This document shows positions 11,162 through 22,329 of a stretch of DNA of 64,000 nt, in pieces (within the stretch, counting starts at the first letter, position 1; each line of letters begins with the position of its first letter). The notes beneath the pieces were generated by a model. That model was not told the DNA's origin. It worked only from the letters and a program-made list of their open reading frames with translations, and did not search any database. The translations under genes were made by a program, and so were the position numbers. Location of the stretch: NCBI RefSeq assembly GCF_018873765.1, contig NC_057918.1, forward strand, positions 35,751,871-35,815,870, given 5' to 3'. Source of the stretch: Telopea speciosissima. Lineage: Eukaryota; Streptophyta; Magnoliopsida; Proteales; Proteaceae.

Positions 11162-12913
11162 CTCCTCCTCAAGTTGGAGCATATATATCACCCATGCTCA
11201 GCTTGTTACAAGACACAAAAAGTAGAAGCAAACAAAGACTTGTTAAACATGTTCATCAGTTGATCTGACGAAGATACAAAAGGAGTTTCGACCAGCTTCT
11301 TCAAGATAGTATCTCGAACCATAGTTGTCAAGGCGTCGCCGTCCAGGCGGTTTTGTTGGGGCCTAGGCGACAACCACCTTATTGCAGGGCGCCTTGAACT
11401 GGTTTTATTGGTATTGAACCTGGTATTGGCCCGTATTTATGCCAAATATCATTTAAGTAAATGATAATTTCATTTACTTAAGATATTATTCATAAATAAG
11501 CAAATACCCCCTATTTCAATCCAATAAAAATAGTTAAAAATCAAATTCCAAAAGGATAAAAAGTCACCCCCCTAGTTCATGAACAAAAACTAGATTTTCG
11601 ATGATAGGTGAAATTTTCAACTTTCAAATGCTGGTGTTTTTCTCAAACCTAAAAATTCTATAAATCTAATATGGTAAAACATTGCTAAGAACCAACAATG
11701 CGGTAAAATATTCATTTGTTTTGATATATAAAAAATATTTTCATTCAGAGCGATTTGATAGCCTTTGCGCAGACCAAATAAGGTTTGACCGGAACATAAC
11801 TTTTTCAATATAAATCAAATTTAAGCAATTTTGGATTTGTTGGAAGGTTGGTTTTGTGCTCTAACTAATACAAAAAGTCTCGTGTAAAACTAAAATCATT
11901 TGACTAGTCAAACTTCTTAGAGAACAAGAACATCTCTCTAAATCGAAAGCAATTTAATTACTTATAGATAAGATCATATTTTCTACAAAAAGTATAAACC
12001 AAATGTATGTTTTGATTGTTTCAACCTTCTAATAGATTGCTTCTTCAACTCTGTTGTCTTCTAGTTCTATGCTGATTTTTATAACTTGATGTGGCTTAAT
12101 GTTATTTTTGATGACTTGATGTGGCTTAATGTTGATTTTTGATGACTTAAGGTGACTTAATGTTGATTTTGTATGACTTTCTGAGGAGGCTTAATGTTGA
12201 TTTTTGATGATATAAGATATATATTGTAGCATACTAAAATATTGTAGCACATTAAATAATTTTAGAAAAGGGGGGAAATAAACAAATAACACTTGAGGGC
12301 ACCTTGTCGCCTAAGCGCTTAGGCACCTCTCCACCGCCTTGGGTCGCCTTGACAACTATGTCTTGAACAAAGTTACAATCCACTTCAATGTGTTTAGTCC
12401 TCTCATGAAAGACGGGGTTACTAGCAATATAGTGGCTGCTTGGTTGTCACAGTACATCTTCATCAGAGTTGACACAGGAAGGCCCATCTCAAGAAGTAAG
12501 GAGCGAACCCACATTAATTCAGCAGTAGTATGCACCATTGCTCTATACTCTGCTTCTACACTAGACCTAGTAATGGTAGTCTCTTTCTTACTACGCCATG
12601 TAACCAGGTTACCCCCTACAAAGGTACAATACCTTGTAGTAGAACAACGAGCACTAGCCAAACCAGCCCAATCAGCATTAGAGTACGCCACCAATTCCAT
12701 ATGCCTATTAGGACGATAAACAAGTCCTTTACGCAGAACTCCTTTCAAGTAACGAAGAATACGAACAGCAGGATCCCAATGTGCCTTCTGAGGAGACTGC
12801 ATAAACTGACTGAGTACCCCAACAACAAAGGACATGTCCAGTCTTGTGACTGTCAGATAAATTAACTTCCCAATCAAGCGATAGATAACTGAAAACTTTA
12901 TTGATTGTCCCAT
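11162..12913 (-). mobile_element. Ty1/copia pol C-terminal fragment, split by a hAT insertion
   Basis: On the minus strand, 12913-12356 is an open 185-codon frame covering the end of reverse transcriptase (GKLIYLTVTRLDMSFVVGVL, RILRYLKG) and a Ty1-type RNase H (AYSNADWAGLASARCSTT, WRSKKETTITRSSVEAEYRA, YCDNQAA). The frame ends at the hAT insertion at 12360. The continuation beyond it at 11311-11180 reads ETPFVSSSDQLMNMFNKSL and SMGDIYAPT, the normal copia C-terminus, up to the polypurine tract. The 5' end is truncated at about 12913, so this is a dead 3' fragment in the ELF6 region. Confidence 0.85.
11320..12360. mobile_element. Non-autonomous hAT element nested in copia
   Basis: The 1,041-bp insert has ends CATAGTTGTCAAGGCG and CGCCTTGACAACTATG, the same terminal motif as the 7950-8455 element. 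The flanking 8-bp duplication is TCTCGAAC / TCTTGAAC (7 of 8 match). It splits the copia RNase H reading frame. No transposase frame is present. Confidence 0.85.
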
Positions 12914-13162
12914 CTATTTAGGAATGCTAACATCTCGCTCAGTGGGAGGAGACTCATTTTGTATTGTCAGGTTCTTTTTTTCTCTTTATATGCGTACTTT
13001 TTGTTGGTTCATGACTCTTAACACGAACTTTTATTGCTTTCAATAGTTACTTTCTTCTTTCAATCAGTGTTAAAAATTTCAATCCATTGTGAGAAAAAAA
13101 TTCTGAAGTTATTTACAGTATTTGATAACTAGATTTTTTTTTTCAATGTAAATATTGTACAG
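12914..13162. other. Residual intron before the central ELF6 exon
   Basis: T-rich DNA leads to a TACAG acceptor at 13158-13162. Nothing else was recognised. Confidence 0.4.
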
Positions 13163-14346
13163 ATGCAAAAAATGAAACTGATGCTACAGCTATTACTTCA
13201 CCTTCGGAAGCAAATGAGAATGGAGAGCTGAAAGAGACCGATTCAAATAACCACCTAATTGAGACATTTTCCTTTGCCAAACTGAACCAGTCAATGCTTC
13301 CCCAAACACATGATCACATGTTAGCCCCTGCAGTTCAGAACTTCCTGAGGGTAGGCAAATACCTTCTACAGTGAAGGCTGACAGTCAAGATGACAAGTTC
13401 TGGAATACATCTAATGGATATCTATGACCGCGAATCTTCTGCTTGCAACATACCCTCGAGGTCACAGAAATGTTGCACCCAAAGGGTGGTGCAAATGTAC
13501 TAATCATTTGCCATTCAGGTGTGGTAGTTTTCTTTGCCTTTTTTTCTTAAATATAGTGGTCTTTTTATTATTGGTATTACTCCCATCTCTTTTTTTCTTT
13601 TTCTTTTTTATTGCATATGGCATTGAAATTCAAGACTGCTGTTTTATCTATTTGCTTAGTTGTGATTAAGCTTTGCCTGGTGATTTGATTGATGCAGACT
13701 ATCTTAAAGTAAAGGCACATGCTGTAGCGATAGCAGAAGAAATTGGTACTTCTTTTAATTATAAAGACATTCCCTTGGAGCGTGCATCTCTAGGAATTGA
13801 ACTTGATTATATATCAATAGACACCGAAGAACAGGAAGAATGTGGGGAAGACTGGACTTCAAAACTTGGTCTCAACCTTAGCTACTTTGTTAAGCTCAAA
13901 AAGATGTCTCCATTGAGCCGAGAACAGCATGCACTCACCTTGGGTGGGTTGTTCTCCGACATTAACCCTGGTCCAGACATCTCAAGCATAAATTGGCCTC
14001 CCAGAGATCTCGTACTCATCACAAGGCAGCAACCGGCTTGAGTAAATTCAAACTGTGTGAGAACACACTAATAAAGAACAACGATATAGTGGAGCAATCA
14101 GATGGCTGCAAGGTCGTTTCAGAAAATAAAATTAGTCAATACTCGAGAAGAAAATACAATGCTGATCCAAGTGGTACGGGGGAAGCTAGTAGGCCTCATG
14201 GCCGTACTAGAAAGCACTTGCTAAGAGATATTTCAAAAACTAAGGATGGAGACCTGGAGGCTGACAGCAGAAAGGCATCTGAATACACTTCCTGTCCCAT
14301 GGAGAAAGGAGGAAATAATAATGTGGAGTCAGGTTTTTTTTTCTAA
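13163..14346 (+). pseudogene. ELF6-like central exons
   Basis: After a TACAG acceptor, 13163-13518 encodes an acidic linker, then (after a shift near 13340) SELPEGRQIPSTVKADSQDD and, past a TGA at 13423, PRIFCLQHTLEVTEMLHP and NVLIICHS. The intron 13519-13697 joins in phase to DYLKVKAHAVAIAEEIG, the LERASLGIELDYI segment, and DWTSKLGLNLSYFVKL with ALTLGGLFSD. A frameshift near 13995 separates this from a basic, low-complexity segment (SRSRTHHKAATG, ISQYSRRKY) running to about 14346. This order matches the region between JmjC and the zinc fingers in ELF6. Confidence 0.82.
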
Positions 14347-14402
14347 AGTTAAGAACTCTTAACACACATCAAATAATCCAGCAAAATGAGGAAGCAAATA
14401 AG

Positions 14403-15571
14403 ATGAGAAAGGTTTCTGATCCTGTGCAGTCTGCAGGTTTGTCTGCTGCCTTCTCCATCTTTGGAAGTTCGGAAGTACTGACAGATAAGCAGAATGCTGA
14501 GGAAACTAACATGGATAGTGAGCCTTGTAATTTGGTTACTCGACAGGGTTCTGCTATGCAATATGACATGCTGTCTGTTGATGAAACCAGCAAGATGAGT
14601 AAGACTTCTGATTATTCTACTTAGACTAGTCAGGTTTCTGGCCATATAGAATTTTCCTGGTTCACCCACAGTTTCTTCGTCAACTGATAGAATTTTCAAA
14701 TCAAAGTCAGAGGAAGTGAATAACACCACTGACAAGTCTTCTAATTATATGACACCAGAAAAGTCAGAAATGCAGGAAGATATCAAAACTGCAATGGAAC
14801 TGACTCTTATCCCAGGGTTTGTGTTCATGCTAACGCTGAAGATGAATATATTCTTCCTGTTTCAATACTTGGAAGGTTTTGAAGTCCCAGAGGAGATCCA
14901 AGCTAGAGATAAACCTAAGGAGAGTGGGGAGGTTCATTCTCCACAGAGTAGTATGGAGGTGAAGGATATCCAACCCACCATTTCAGAGTCTAAGCCAAAT
15001 AGAAGAGAGGGAAACAAAAGGAAAAGAGAAGTACAGATTACAGTAGGTCAATATTGCTGTAATGGCTTTCTTAAGAGCCCATGCGAGGGACTGCAGTCAA
15101 GGACTGGGAGAGTTGCAGTTTCTGGGACTGGACCTGACCCCAATAGAACGTTGAAAAGACAGTGAAGAAGGAGAAGAGATGGCAGGATGGTCAGCTGCTT
15201 GTACAGAAAATAAAGAGAAAGTGAAGGGTGCTCACAAGTGTGACATTGAAGATTGCCATATGAGTTTCAAGACAAGGGCAGATATGCTTATCCACAAACG
15301 AAATTGGTGCCCACATGATGAGTGTGGCGATTCAGTTCCCACTAGTACGCAATGCTTCATCAGCAGATTTATGCTGAGGACAGGCCCCTGAAATGCCCGT
15401 GGAAGGGTTGTAATATGTCCTTCAAGTGAGTTTGGGCAAGGACTGAGCACTTACGAGTGCGCACACAGGGAGCAACCATATGAGTGCAAGGTTGTGGAAT
15501 GTGGTCTTACTTTCAGGTTTGTGTCAGACTTCAGCCGGGACAGACAAAAAACCGGGCATTATATGAGGTAA
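14403..15571 (+). pseudogene. ELF6-like C-terminal region with broken C2H2 zinc fingers
   Basis: A low-complexity linker is interrupted by stops near 14624. GFLKSPCEGLQSR, a motif that precedes the fingers in ELF6, lies near 15070-15100. Finger 1 is intact (HKCDIEDCHMSFKTRADML). Finger 2 is split by TAG at 15343. Finger 3 keeps PLKCPWKGCNMSFK, but TGA at 15427 replaces its Trp codon. A shift near 15470 precedes YECKVVECGLTFRFVSDFSR. Zinc histidines are also substituted: HLRVRTGEQ has Arg where the family has His, and FSRDRQKTGHY has Asp. The old stop is TAA at 15569-15571. DNA binding would be lost even if the frame were open. Confidence 0.82.
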
Positions 15572-16719
15572 CTTCTATTTTAAGGGCTGTTTTGATGGTT
15601 GTTGGTTAGTCGTGGACATGTGGATTTTGTTCTTGCTGGAGAGGACCAAAATCCTTGATTCTGTGGCTGGTGTGTGTTATGGGAAACTGCTAGTCCACAA
15701 TGATGTAGTTTTAGAGTAGACAGCATTGGTAGGAATACATACATGTTTGATTCAGCCGTTCCAGAAAAAAGATGAAACATTTCTGGGTTTCTGCATGTCA
15801 TTCTGTTCACATTTTGCCGTCTATGGGTGGGGTCATATTGTTAACAGGTTGCTTGACTCAGATATCTTCCAACAGTGAACTGTGTTCCATACTGATGTCT
15901 CAAACAGATCAACGGGGATTGTGATGGATACATTGGGGATAATCTTGACCTGGTTCTGTGTAGTTCTGTTTGACACAATGACACCTTTATCGAATTGTAT
16001 CATATGTTCATTTTATTCTTTTCGTTTTTTCTTGTTTGGGTACCCAATGGCTTTGGCCCCAAAAAAGAATGGATACTGATTTAAATTCATTGTATAATCA
16101 AAGTTCACTTGTAAATTCACTCATCCTTGCATTCTTTTGGTTTTTTGGGACAAACTGCCACTCATATTTTGCCACGCTTCAACTCGATCGTAAGCTAGTC
16201 AGCCATAATCCTTCATCTTGATTTGCTGGATGCCTGCAAGTTGCAAGCATCACTCTCAGGCACACCACATGATCACTGCCTTCTAGCTTGATACCATTGC
16301 AGGGGAAGCCACATCTATATATTGTCGCAGGAAGACTAGGAATTGCTTTGACATGCCATAACAGACTCTTCTCTTGAATCAATGTACACTATTAGGGCAA
16401 ATTTTATCAATCCAACAACAGTGACTTGTTCTTGTAGATATTTTGTAGTTTAATTAGGTAACGACAGCTTGAGCTATCATAATGAGGTTTGTTTTGCCAC
16501 ATCAAATATCACCAACGTAGTGCCAATAAGTTTAAACTCAAAAGCTAAATTAGATTGACAGAGTTAAAAGATCAGGGGCGTTTCTGAAGTTTCAAGCCTA
16601 GTTGATGCCTTATTGAAGAGCCCACATAAGTCTTAATTGATTCAAAGTCCTCAAGATTCTTAATCTGTAGAAGCCTGGAAGGAGAACAAGATGAGTGAGT
16701 CTGATTCAGTTTTGAAGCT
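15572..16719. other. Gene-free DNA 3' of the ELF6 pseudogene
   Basis: Unique-looking sequence without coding structure. It may contain the ancestral 3' UTR and downstream region of the ELF6 copy. No repeat was recognised. Confidence 0.35.
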
Positions 16720-16738
16720 CCCCCCCCCCCCCCCCCCC
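16720..16738. repeat. Poly-C tract
   Basis: Nineteen consecutive C residues. The length is likely unstable and hard to sequence. Confidence 0.9.
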
Positions 16739-16776
16739 AAATTGAATTACAACTTAAAATTGTACCAAAAAAAAAT

Positions 16777-16930
16777 GGGCAAGAGATCTCTACTTGGCCG
16801 CATGGTCTCTATACAAGCGTCTGGGCCAATGGGTGAGCATGCCAGGGTATCTACCCAAGGGGCTGAGGCATCATCTCACGGTGCCCTGTGAGGGGCATAG
16901 GAAACACCACCAAGTAGAGATCTTTTTCCC
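16777..16930. repeat. MITE with AGAGATCTCTACTTGG ends
   Basis: The left end GGGCAAGAGATCTCTACTTGG is mirrored by CCAAGTAGAGATCTTTTTCCC on the right, ~154 bp apart. The interior is not coding. No clear target duplication was found. Confidence 0.55.
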
Positions 16931-17504
16931 AAAAAAACAAATTAATAACTTACAAGATTTCATTCAGATGCATATCCATATTGAAATTGTGACCCAAAAA
17001 AAAAGGGAGGAGACATACATTTCGGGTGTATGCTGGGGCTTGGGCCAAGCTCCTAAGGAGCCTTTTCCCTTCCTTGTATTCTCCAAACTCACCCAGGCAA
17101 CTTGTTTGCCTTTTCCCTTCCTTCCTTGTATGGGTAGTTATTAAGAGTTTTAAGGGTAGTTATTAAGAGTTGTTTCTTAGGAGTGGGGTGTGAGTTGGGT
17201 GTAGTTAGTATGATGTGTAGTAGGAAGTTAGTAAAATCGTTTAGTTTTTCCTTATTATGTGTTAGTGGAAGTGATGGGTTGGTTTAGTTTTCCTTATTTT
17301 GTGGAAGGGATCAAGGGATGGGTTTGTTAGTTATGTTATCTCTTATTTACATTACCGTAATGGAATGAAGATGAGAGAAGTTTAATCCCAATTAATCTCT
17401 TAAGAGATAGAGGTCGGCTCCCTCCAAATTAGCCAAAACCGATTCGTATTTCCTCTCTTTCATATTCTTATCTTCTTTTCAAGATAGCAAAGCAAGGGAA
17501 GACC
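16931..17504. other. DNA upstream of the transposon-protein gene
   Basis: Contains short repeats of TAGTTATTAAGAGTTTT and of CCTTTTCCCTTCCTTG, and purine-rich leader-like sequence. No coding region was seen. It may hold the promoter of the gene at 17526, but no TATA box stands out. Confidence 0.3.
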
Positions 17505-17525
17505 GTGCACGTACCAGATTTATCC

Positions 17526-18674
17526 ATGGTTCCACGCAGGAGAAATGCTCTAGCCATTGTGCCAGCTCCTCCCCTAGCCTTCAATGCTGGGAGATTTATA
17601 TCTGCAGAGACTGAGGGCATTTACCGAGAGTATCTCCATGATAGGAAGATTTTAGTGGAGGGGGACATCATGGTTGAGGAATTGATTGCATTCAAAGTGC
17701 GCATCAGATTCAGCAATTTGAGGTGGAGTAGCATGTTGACCAACCCCGAATTCTACTACCCCACACTAGTCAAAGAGTTTTAATCCAACATGGTACTAGT
17801 CAATGAGGATGCAGAGGGCATTAGGTTGACTTCTTTTGTGAAGGGGGTGCCTATTGCTTTTAATGACGTGGAATTGGGAATACTCCTGAGCATCTCTGCA
17901 GAAGGTGACAGAGTATACTATTACCCTGGGAGCAACCCTAACAGATGCTTGTCCCCTACAGATCGTCAGTTGCTGTATCGGACACCTACAAATGATTTGA
18001 TTGATGATAGTGATGACCTTTCGAGATTCGGTCCTTCCCAGCGGGTCCTTACTTTCATTGCCAAGACCAACTTGTCTCCTTCTAAAGGACATAGCACCCA
18101 GCCTCCTTTGATGGCAGCAACACTGGCATACTCCCTCTACACTGGTCAGCAGACATGTCTCCCTTATGTTATCATCCAGCACATGTCACATGCGGTGGCC
18201 AATCCTCGCCGCAAGAATACCTTGTCATATCATAGGTTGCTCACCTAGATCTTCCTTCATTTTGGAATAGACCTCGACGATGAACCCAAAGAAACAAGCT
18301 CCGAAGGGCCTTTTGGGTTTAATGCATTGCAGAGAATAGGCATATATTGTGATTACTACAGCTCCAGGGAGCCGATCAACTATGAAGGGGGTGGAGGGGC
18401 CCGAGGAATTGAAGATGATGATGTAGAGTTTGTGGGATCTAGACAGCACACCAAAGGGGCTTCCAGTGCCAGGGATGCAGGTGCATATGTTGTTCTTCTG
18501 GCCATAAGACGCATGAATTGGAGGATGACAAAGGGGTTTGAAGAAATCAAGGGGCAGTTCTCTTCTCATGGTCAGCGCCTCGAGAGGATAGAAAAAAAAT
18601 TGAACGACATCAACACTTTCCTCTACTATGATGGAAACGAGAGAACAGATGATCGTGATGGCATGGAGAACTAG
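17526..18674 (+). pseudogene. Plant transposon-protein gene (Transposase_32-like), near full length
   Basis: One reading frame of ~383 codons runs from MVPRRRNALA to DGMEN. It is interrupted only by two in-frame stops: TAA at 17781 (KEF-stop-SNM, where the family has Tyr) and TAG at 18246 (LLT-stop-IFLHFG). The N-terminal half has the layout of the family called 'putative plant transposon protein': a REYLHDRKI segment, YYPTLVKEF, SFVKGVPIAF and LSISAEGDRVYYYPG. It continues LYTGQQTCLPYVII, HFGIDLDDE, and a C-terminal coiled coil (QRLERIEKKLNDINTFL). The start at 17526 was preferred over 17505 because MVPRRR aligns with the MAPRTRR start of the array copies. It lies antisense to its host LTR element. 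The biochemical function of this family is not established. Confidence 0.7.
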
Positions 18675-18920
18675 CCCAGTCACTCATTTCAGAATCAGAA
18701 GTTGTTTAATTTAGACTTTTCTTTCACTTGTCTTGGATTTGTTGGAATTCCTTTCCTTTTGACTTTTCTCTATTTTTTTCTCTCTTTTTTTTTTATCAGT
18801 TAAATTTTAGAGGCTTTGGTGATGGTGGAAATGTATATTTTGGGTTGAAAGAGATGTAATTACCTCCAAGGGTGGGTTTGAACATATGGGAAGTTGGATT
18901 TTTAACTCGGTATATATATG

Positions 18921-18923
<3 letters not shown>

Positions 18924-18988
<65 letters not shown>
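18924..18988. repeat. (AT)n microsatellite
   Basis: About 32 uninterrupted AT dinucleotides lie within the internal region of the old LARD element. Confidence 0.95.
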
Positions 18989-18990
<2 letters not shown>

Positions 18991-19318
18991 CTCATTTCAT
19001 TTAAATTTGGATTTCATGGATTATTATGGATTATCTAGGATTATGATGGGTTATGATGGACATTCATGCGATGTCCATAACATACTCCCTTAGGGGTATA
19101 ACAATGCAACCTAATAGTTAACACCCAGACAGCATACACTTCAAGTCCTAAATTCCATAATTGTCTATTATTTTCTAGAGTTCTCAGTTGCACCATAATC
19201 AGTCTTCTTCCTATGTCTGCATACACTTATTTATGATCTTGAGACTTTTAAATTAGAACCTAATTGTTGGGAGTAAATCAAATGGTTACGCCAGATTGCG
19301 ATCGGTGCAGAGCATCAC

Positions 19319-19330
19319 ACTCTGATACCT
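19319..19330 (-). promoter_or_regulatory. Degenerate tRNA-iMet primer binding site
   Basis: ACTCTGATACCT is the complement of AGGTATCAGAGT. It differs from the canonical TGGTATCAGAGC at its two ends. It sits between the LTR and internal region of the reversed element, as expected. Confidence 0.65.
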
Positions 19331-22325
19331 CACGCCATAATTTATAAGAAAAGGGGTGACTGAGATGACAGGTGTCATCCCAATACTACCAGGATCACAG
19401 ATACAGTGTCCCGATCCACAGCCTACCCAATATCAAGGCATGATGATGTCAGGGTGCGTAAACCAATGGAGTAAATCATTCTAAAATAAAGATATCAAAA
19501 TCAGCGGAAACGTAAATGATTTTAAAATCGAATAATACAAGATGTCAGTTCACTAATGATAGCATATATTATAGTTTCTATATCCCGTATCCATCTAGTA
19601 AATTTCATAAATTTATGCATGGAGTCCGTACATGACTAAAGATGAATACAAAAGTAAAGATTTAAATCACGCCAGAAGGGCACCATTCTTGGGTGTACAT
19701 CGACATCCAAGTCCAAGTGACTCACTCCACTCGATTCGCATCCATAGGAGCTCATTAAGATTACTGCATATCAACTAAAAGAGGTTGGCAGGGTTAGCTC
19801 CATAAGCTAGTGAGAGAGCAGGGAAATGCACATACATATAAACAAGCAAATTTAGTCAATCCATGATGCATGCACATGTTAGATTCATTTTCACCTAGCA
19901 CACACATCTAAGTCAAGTATATACTACTATGATAACTCGGAGACACTGTGGGTCACTTAGCTTATCTCCATAATGAAACCTCAGTTATCACAAGGGAGCC
20001 TACGCCAATCGAAGCCATCAGACCACCCAGTGACAGACCCCGATAGCCATCACTACCCCTGACTTGGCCTCTCTCCCCCACAGGAAATAGGTGCTCAGAC
20101 TATCCAACACATAAATCCTTGTTGGTAAGGGTCGTAGCATAAGAAAACAAGAATCCTAACCACAGATATACTATATACAAGTCCTATCGTCCCGAGAGGT
20201 ATTCCGGGTGCATCAACCTCCCATTCCATCTAGTACCCGGGTACCAGCACGGCACGGCGCATACAAGGCAGGATGACAGTCAACATATTTTATAAATATT
20301 TCTGGGGTTCCGGTACTGGTACACCCGACACCGTGACCCGATACAATAGTGAAACCATTAACACATCACATTCATACCAGCTCACAATCAAGATAAATAA
20401 TGCAAATGCGCAAGATGCTTATAAATCATATAATAGCATGATATTAAATATTTAATATATATTTAAGCCCAAACAAATCACCTATAACCCACTCACATAA
20501 CTCGGGTATCACCCGATGTGGTTGACATAAATCTCACCGGTGCACATTATTTCCATCAAGTTGGGTAGCCTAAGGACGCGAGAGCAAGTGTTATGTATAG
20601 AGGGGTCCTATGTTATGCCCCCAAAATTAAAATTGGGTTTCAAACAAGACAGCATGGACGGACTCATGGACGGAAGCAACAGGGTGAGTCCATCCCTTAC
20701 TCCGTTCAGGCCAACAAGTCAAAATACGAGGGACGGATCCACGAACGGAACTTCCACCTGAATCCGTTCCTGCATCCGTTCAGTTCCTGAGACATACCTA
20801 AGAGCGAACGGAACCACCCTGCATCGGTTCGATTCCTGAGACATTCCCGAGAGGGAACGGAACCACGGATGGAGGCAACAAAGTGAGTCCGTTCCTGGCT
20901 CCGCTCGAACCAGTCACCAACATACACTGGACGGAACCACGACGCTGGATCCGTTCGTGCATCCATCGAGGTTCTTTCCAAGATTTCTTAAGATTTTCTC
21001 CTCCATCTTAGAACCTGGAGTTCACATGGCCCTTAGGGTCATGGAGGGGAGTCATAGGCCTTCCTAAGGTCACTAGAACCTAGTCCTACTTCATGGATCC
21101 AAGATCACACAAGGATCTAACTTCTTTTGATCCAATATAGGGCTTGGGTTTTGAAAATCATAGAATTAGCAATAATGGTTGTAACTTGGCTAAGTGGAGC
21201 TTACAATAGGGATTGGTCTTCATGAATAGAGCCCCCATTAAGGGCTAAGACCCACCTTGAGTCCCAAATGGAACCCTAGGTCAGCTCTATTTTAATAAAC
21301 CTATCCAAACTCAAGAATAGATGGAGAAGAGGGAGGTACCATAAGATGAAAACATACCTTAGTGAGTTTACCTCAAACCCCAACTCCAGCTAGCCTTGAA
21401 GACCCACCTTCTCCTCTCTCCTTCTTCCCTTTCTCTTCTTTTCTTCAATCCTTATCCAGACAGCAAGAGGAGAGGAGGTAGGGCAACAAGGCTCCTCTTG
21501 CTTCCCCTTCCTTCTTCTTCCTTCCCCTCCCATTCCTCTTCCTTGCTTCTTCTTCTCCTCCACGGTTTGGCTTAGAGGGGGAGAGATGGGCGAGTTTAGA
21601 GCTAAGCCCTCCTTTATAAAAGATAAAGGGGCCTTAGGGCTTGTTTGCCTAGGTGCCCCCAAGGCTAAGAATTCTTTAAGTTCAAGTGGGCTTTAAGGTC
21701 TATTTGGCTAAGGTTAAAAACCCTACTAAGTCTAATTGGTTAGGGCACATTCGGCTTAGCCTAAGGTCCTATAAAAATATTTTAGTTTTAGGGCTTGTTT
21801 GGATCAAGCTAAATAAAAGAACCAATTATTCAATTAAGTTAAGTTCTATGGGCCCACTTTCATGGCCCAACAAACTCTAAGAAGGTAAGGGTGGGGGGGT
21901 CCATCTTGTCTGAGGACCTAGTTATTGTGTCCGAGACACGGGGACGTGAGTCCCATATGAAAATACAACAAAAGGGCAAGAAACAGCACAGACGGATCCA
22001 CGAACGGAACTAGTCTGGTGAGTCCGTTCGTGACTCCGTTGCTACTGTAAGGGCCCAAATTACAAGGAAAGTTGCAGGGATTTGACCCACACTTCTAGGA
22101 CTCCGAAGGGGATATGTATAATAGAATTTAGGGTTCAAATTTTACCCAAGATGAGGTCCAATCGCCCATTAAGGTGTGAATGCAACCCTCAAGTTTTGAG
22201 TTTTCCTCCTTGACTGTTACAGTTCAAGGTCACAGGTGTTGACCATTGCCATCGTGGTATCACCCGTCAATAAAAGTTCAATTTGACCCGGGGTATTAGG
22301 GTGTATTTCGGGCACGGGTGTAACA
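19331..22325 (-). mobile_element. LTR of the reversed LARD element
   Basis: The right edge reads GGGCACGGGTGTAACA, the complement of a TGTTACACCCGTGCCC start that parallels TGTTATACCCGCACCC of the array LTRs. Shared blocks inside include GGTACCAGCACGGC with GCGCATACAA, and TTCCGGTACTGG. The ~3.0-kb length exceeds the 2.55 kb of the array LTRs. The boundary at 19331 is set by the primer site. Similarity is patchy, so the element is old. Confidence 0.65.
20638..20975. repeat. Cluster of GAACGGA / TCCGTTC inverted repeats
   Basis: Short units built on GGACGGA, GAACGGAAC, GGATCCACGAACGG and their complements (GAATCCGTTC, TGAGTCCGTTCC) recur about every 40-80 bp. They can form several alternative stems. 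TTCCTGAGACAT also recurs. A lone hairpin of the same kind lies at 22000-22031 (ACGAACGGA / TCCGTTCGT). Confidence 0.65.
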
Positions 22326-22329
22326 GTCA

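Larger units (their letters stand above)
6661..15571 (+). pseudogene. ELF6: ELF6-like jumonji histone demethylase, decayed gene
   Basis: Intact ELF6 is a nuclear JmjN-JmjC-C2H2 protein that removes H3K27 methylation and delays flowering. Here the start (MGDMEIPLWL), the JmjN motif (DPIAYISKIE, EASAFGICK), part of JmjC, the IFCLQHT and DWTSKLG regions and the zinc fingers occur in family order and match ELF6 better than its paralogue REF6. Exons with good splice sites are 6661-7807, 8868-8946, 9082-9147, 13163-13518 and from 13698. Damage includes in-frame stops at 6988 (TGA), 7449 (TAA), 13423 (TGA), 15343 (TAG) and 15427 (TGA), with frameshifts near 7229, 7580, 9110, 13340, 13995 and 15470. 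The exon block that should follow 9147, with the third iron ligand and the helical region behind JmjC, was not found; 4 kb of intron-like and transposon DNA is there instead. Introns survive, so this is a duplicated gene, not a retrocopy. Confidence 0.88.
17505..22325 (-). mobile_element. Old reverse-oriented LARD-type LTR element with antisense gene
   Basis: Reading on the minus strand: an LTR (22325-19331), a degenerate tRNA-iMet primer site, an internal stretch (19330-18675), then a gene on the opposite strand (17526-18674). Each part matches the same part of the tandem array at 35-58 kb in the same order. The GATGCTCTGCACCGA motif follows the primer site in both, as do ATTAGGTTCTAA and GCAGACATAGGA further on. 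The gene ends ~650 bp from the primer site here and ~720 bp in the array. The far side, with polypurine tract and 3' LTR, is missing, so the element is truncated at its 3' end. It is much more diverged than the array copies. Confidence 0.75.

Noticed and set aside
18807-19093. Tyr/Ile repeat frames.
   Set aside because: They are produced by the (AT)n microsatellite.
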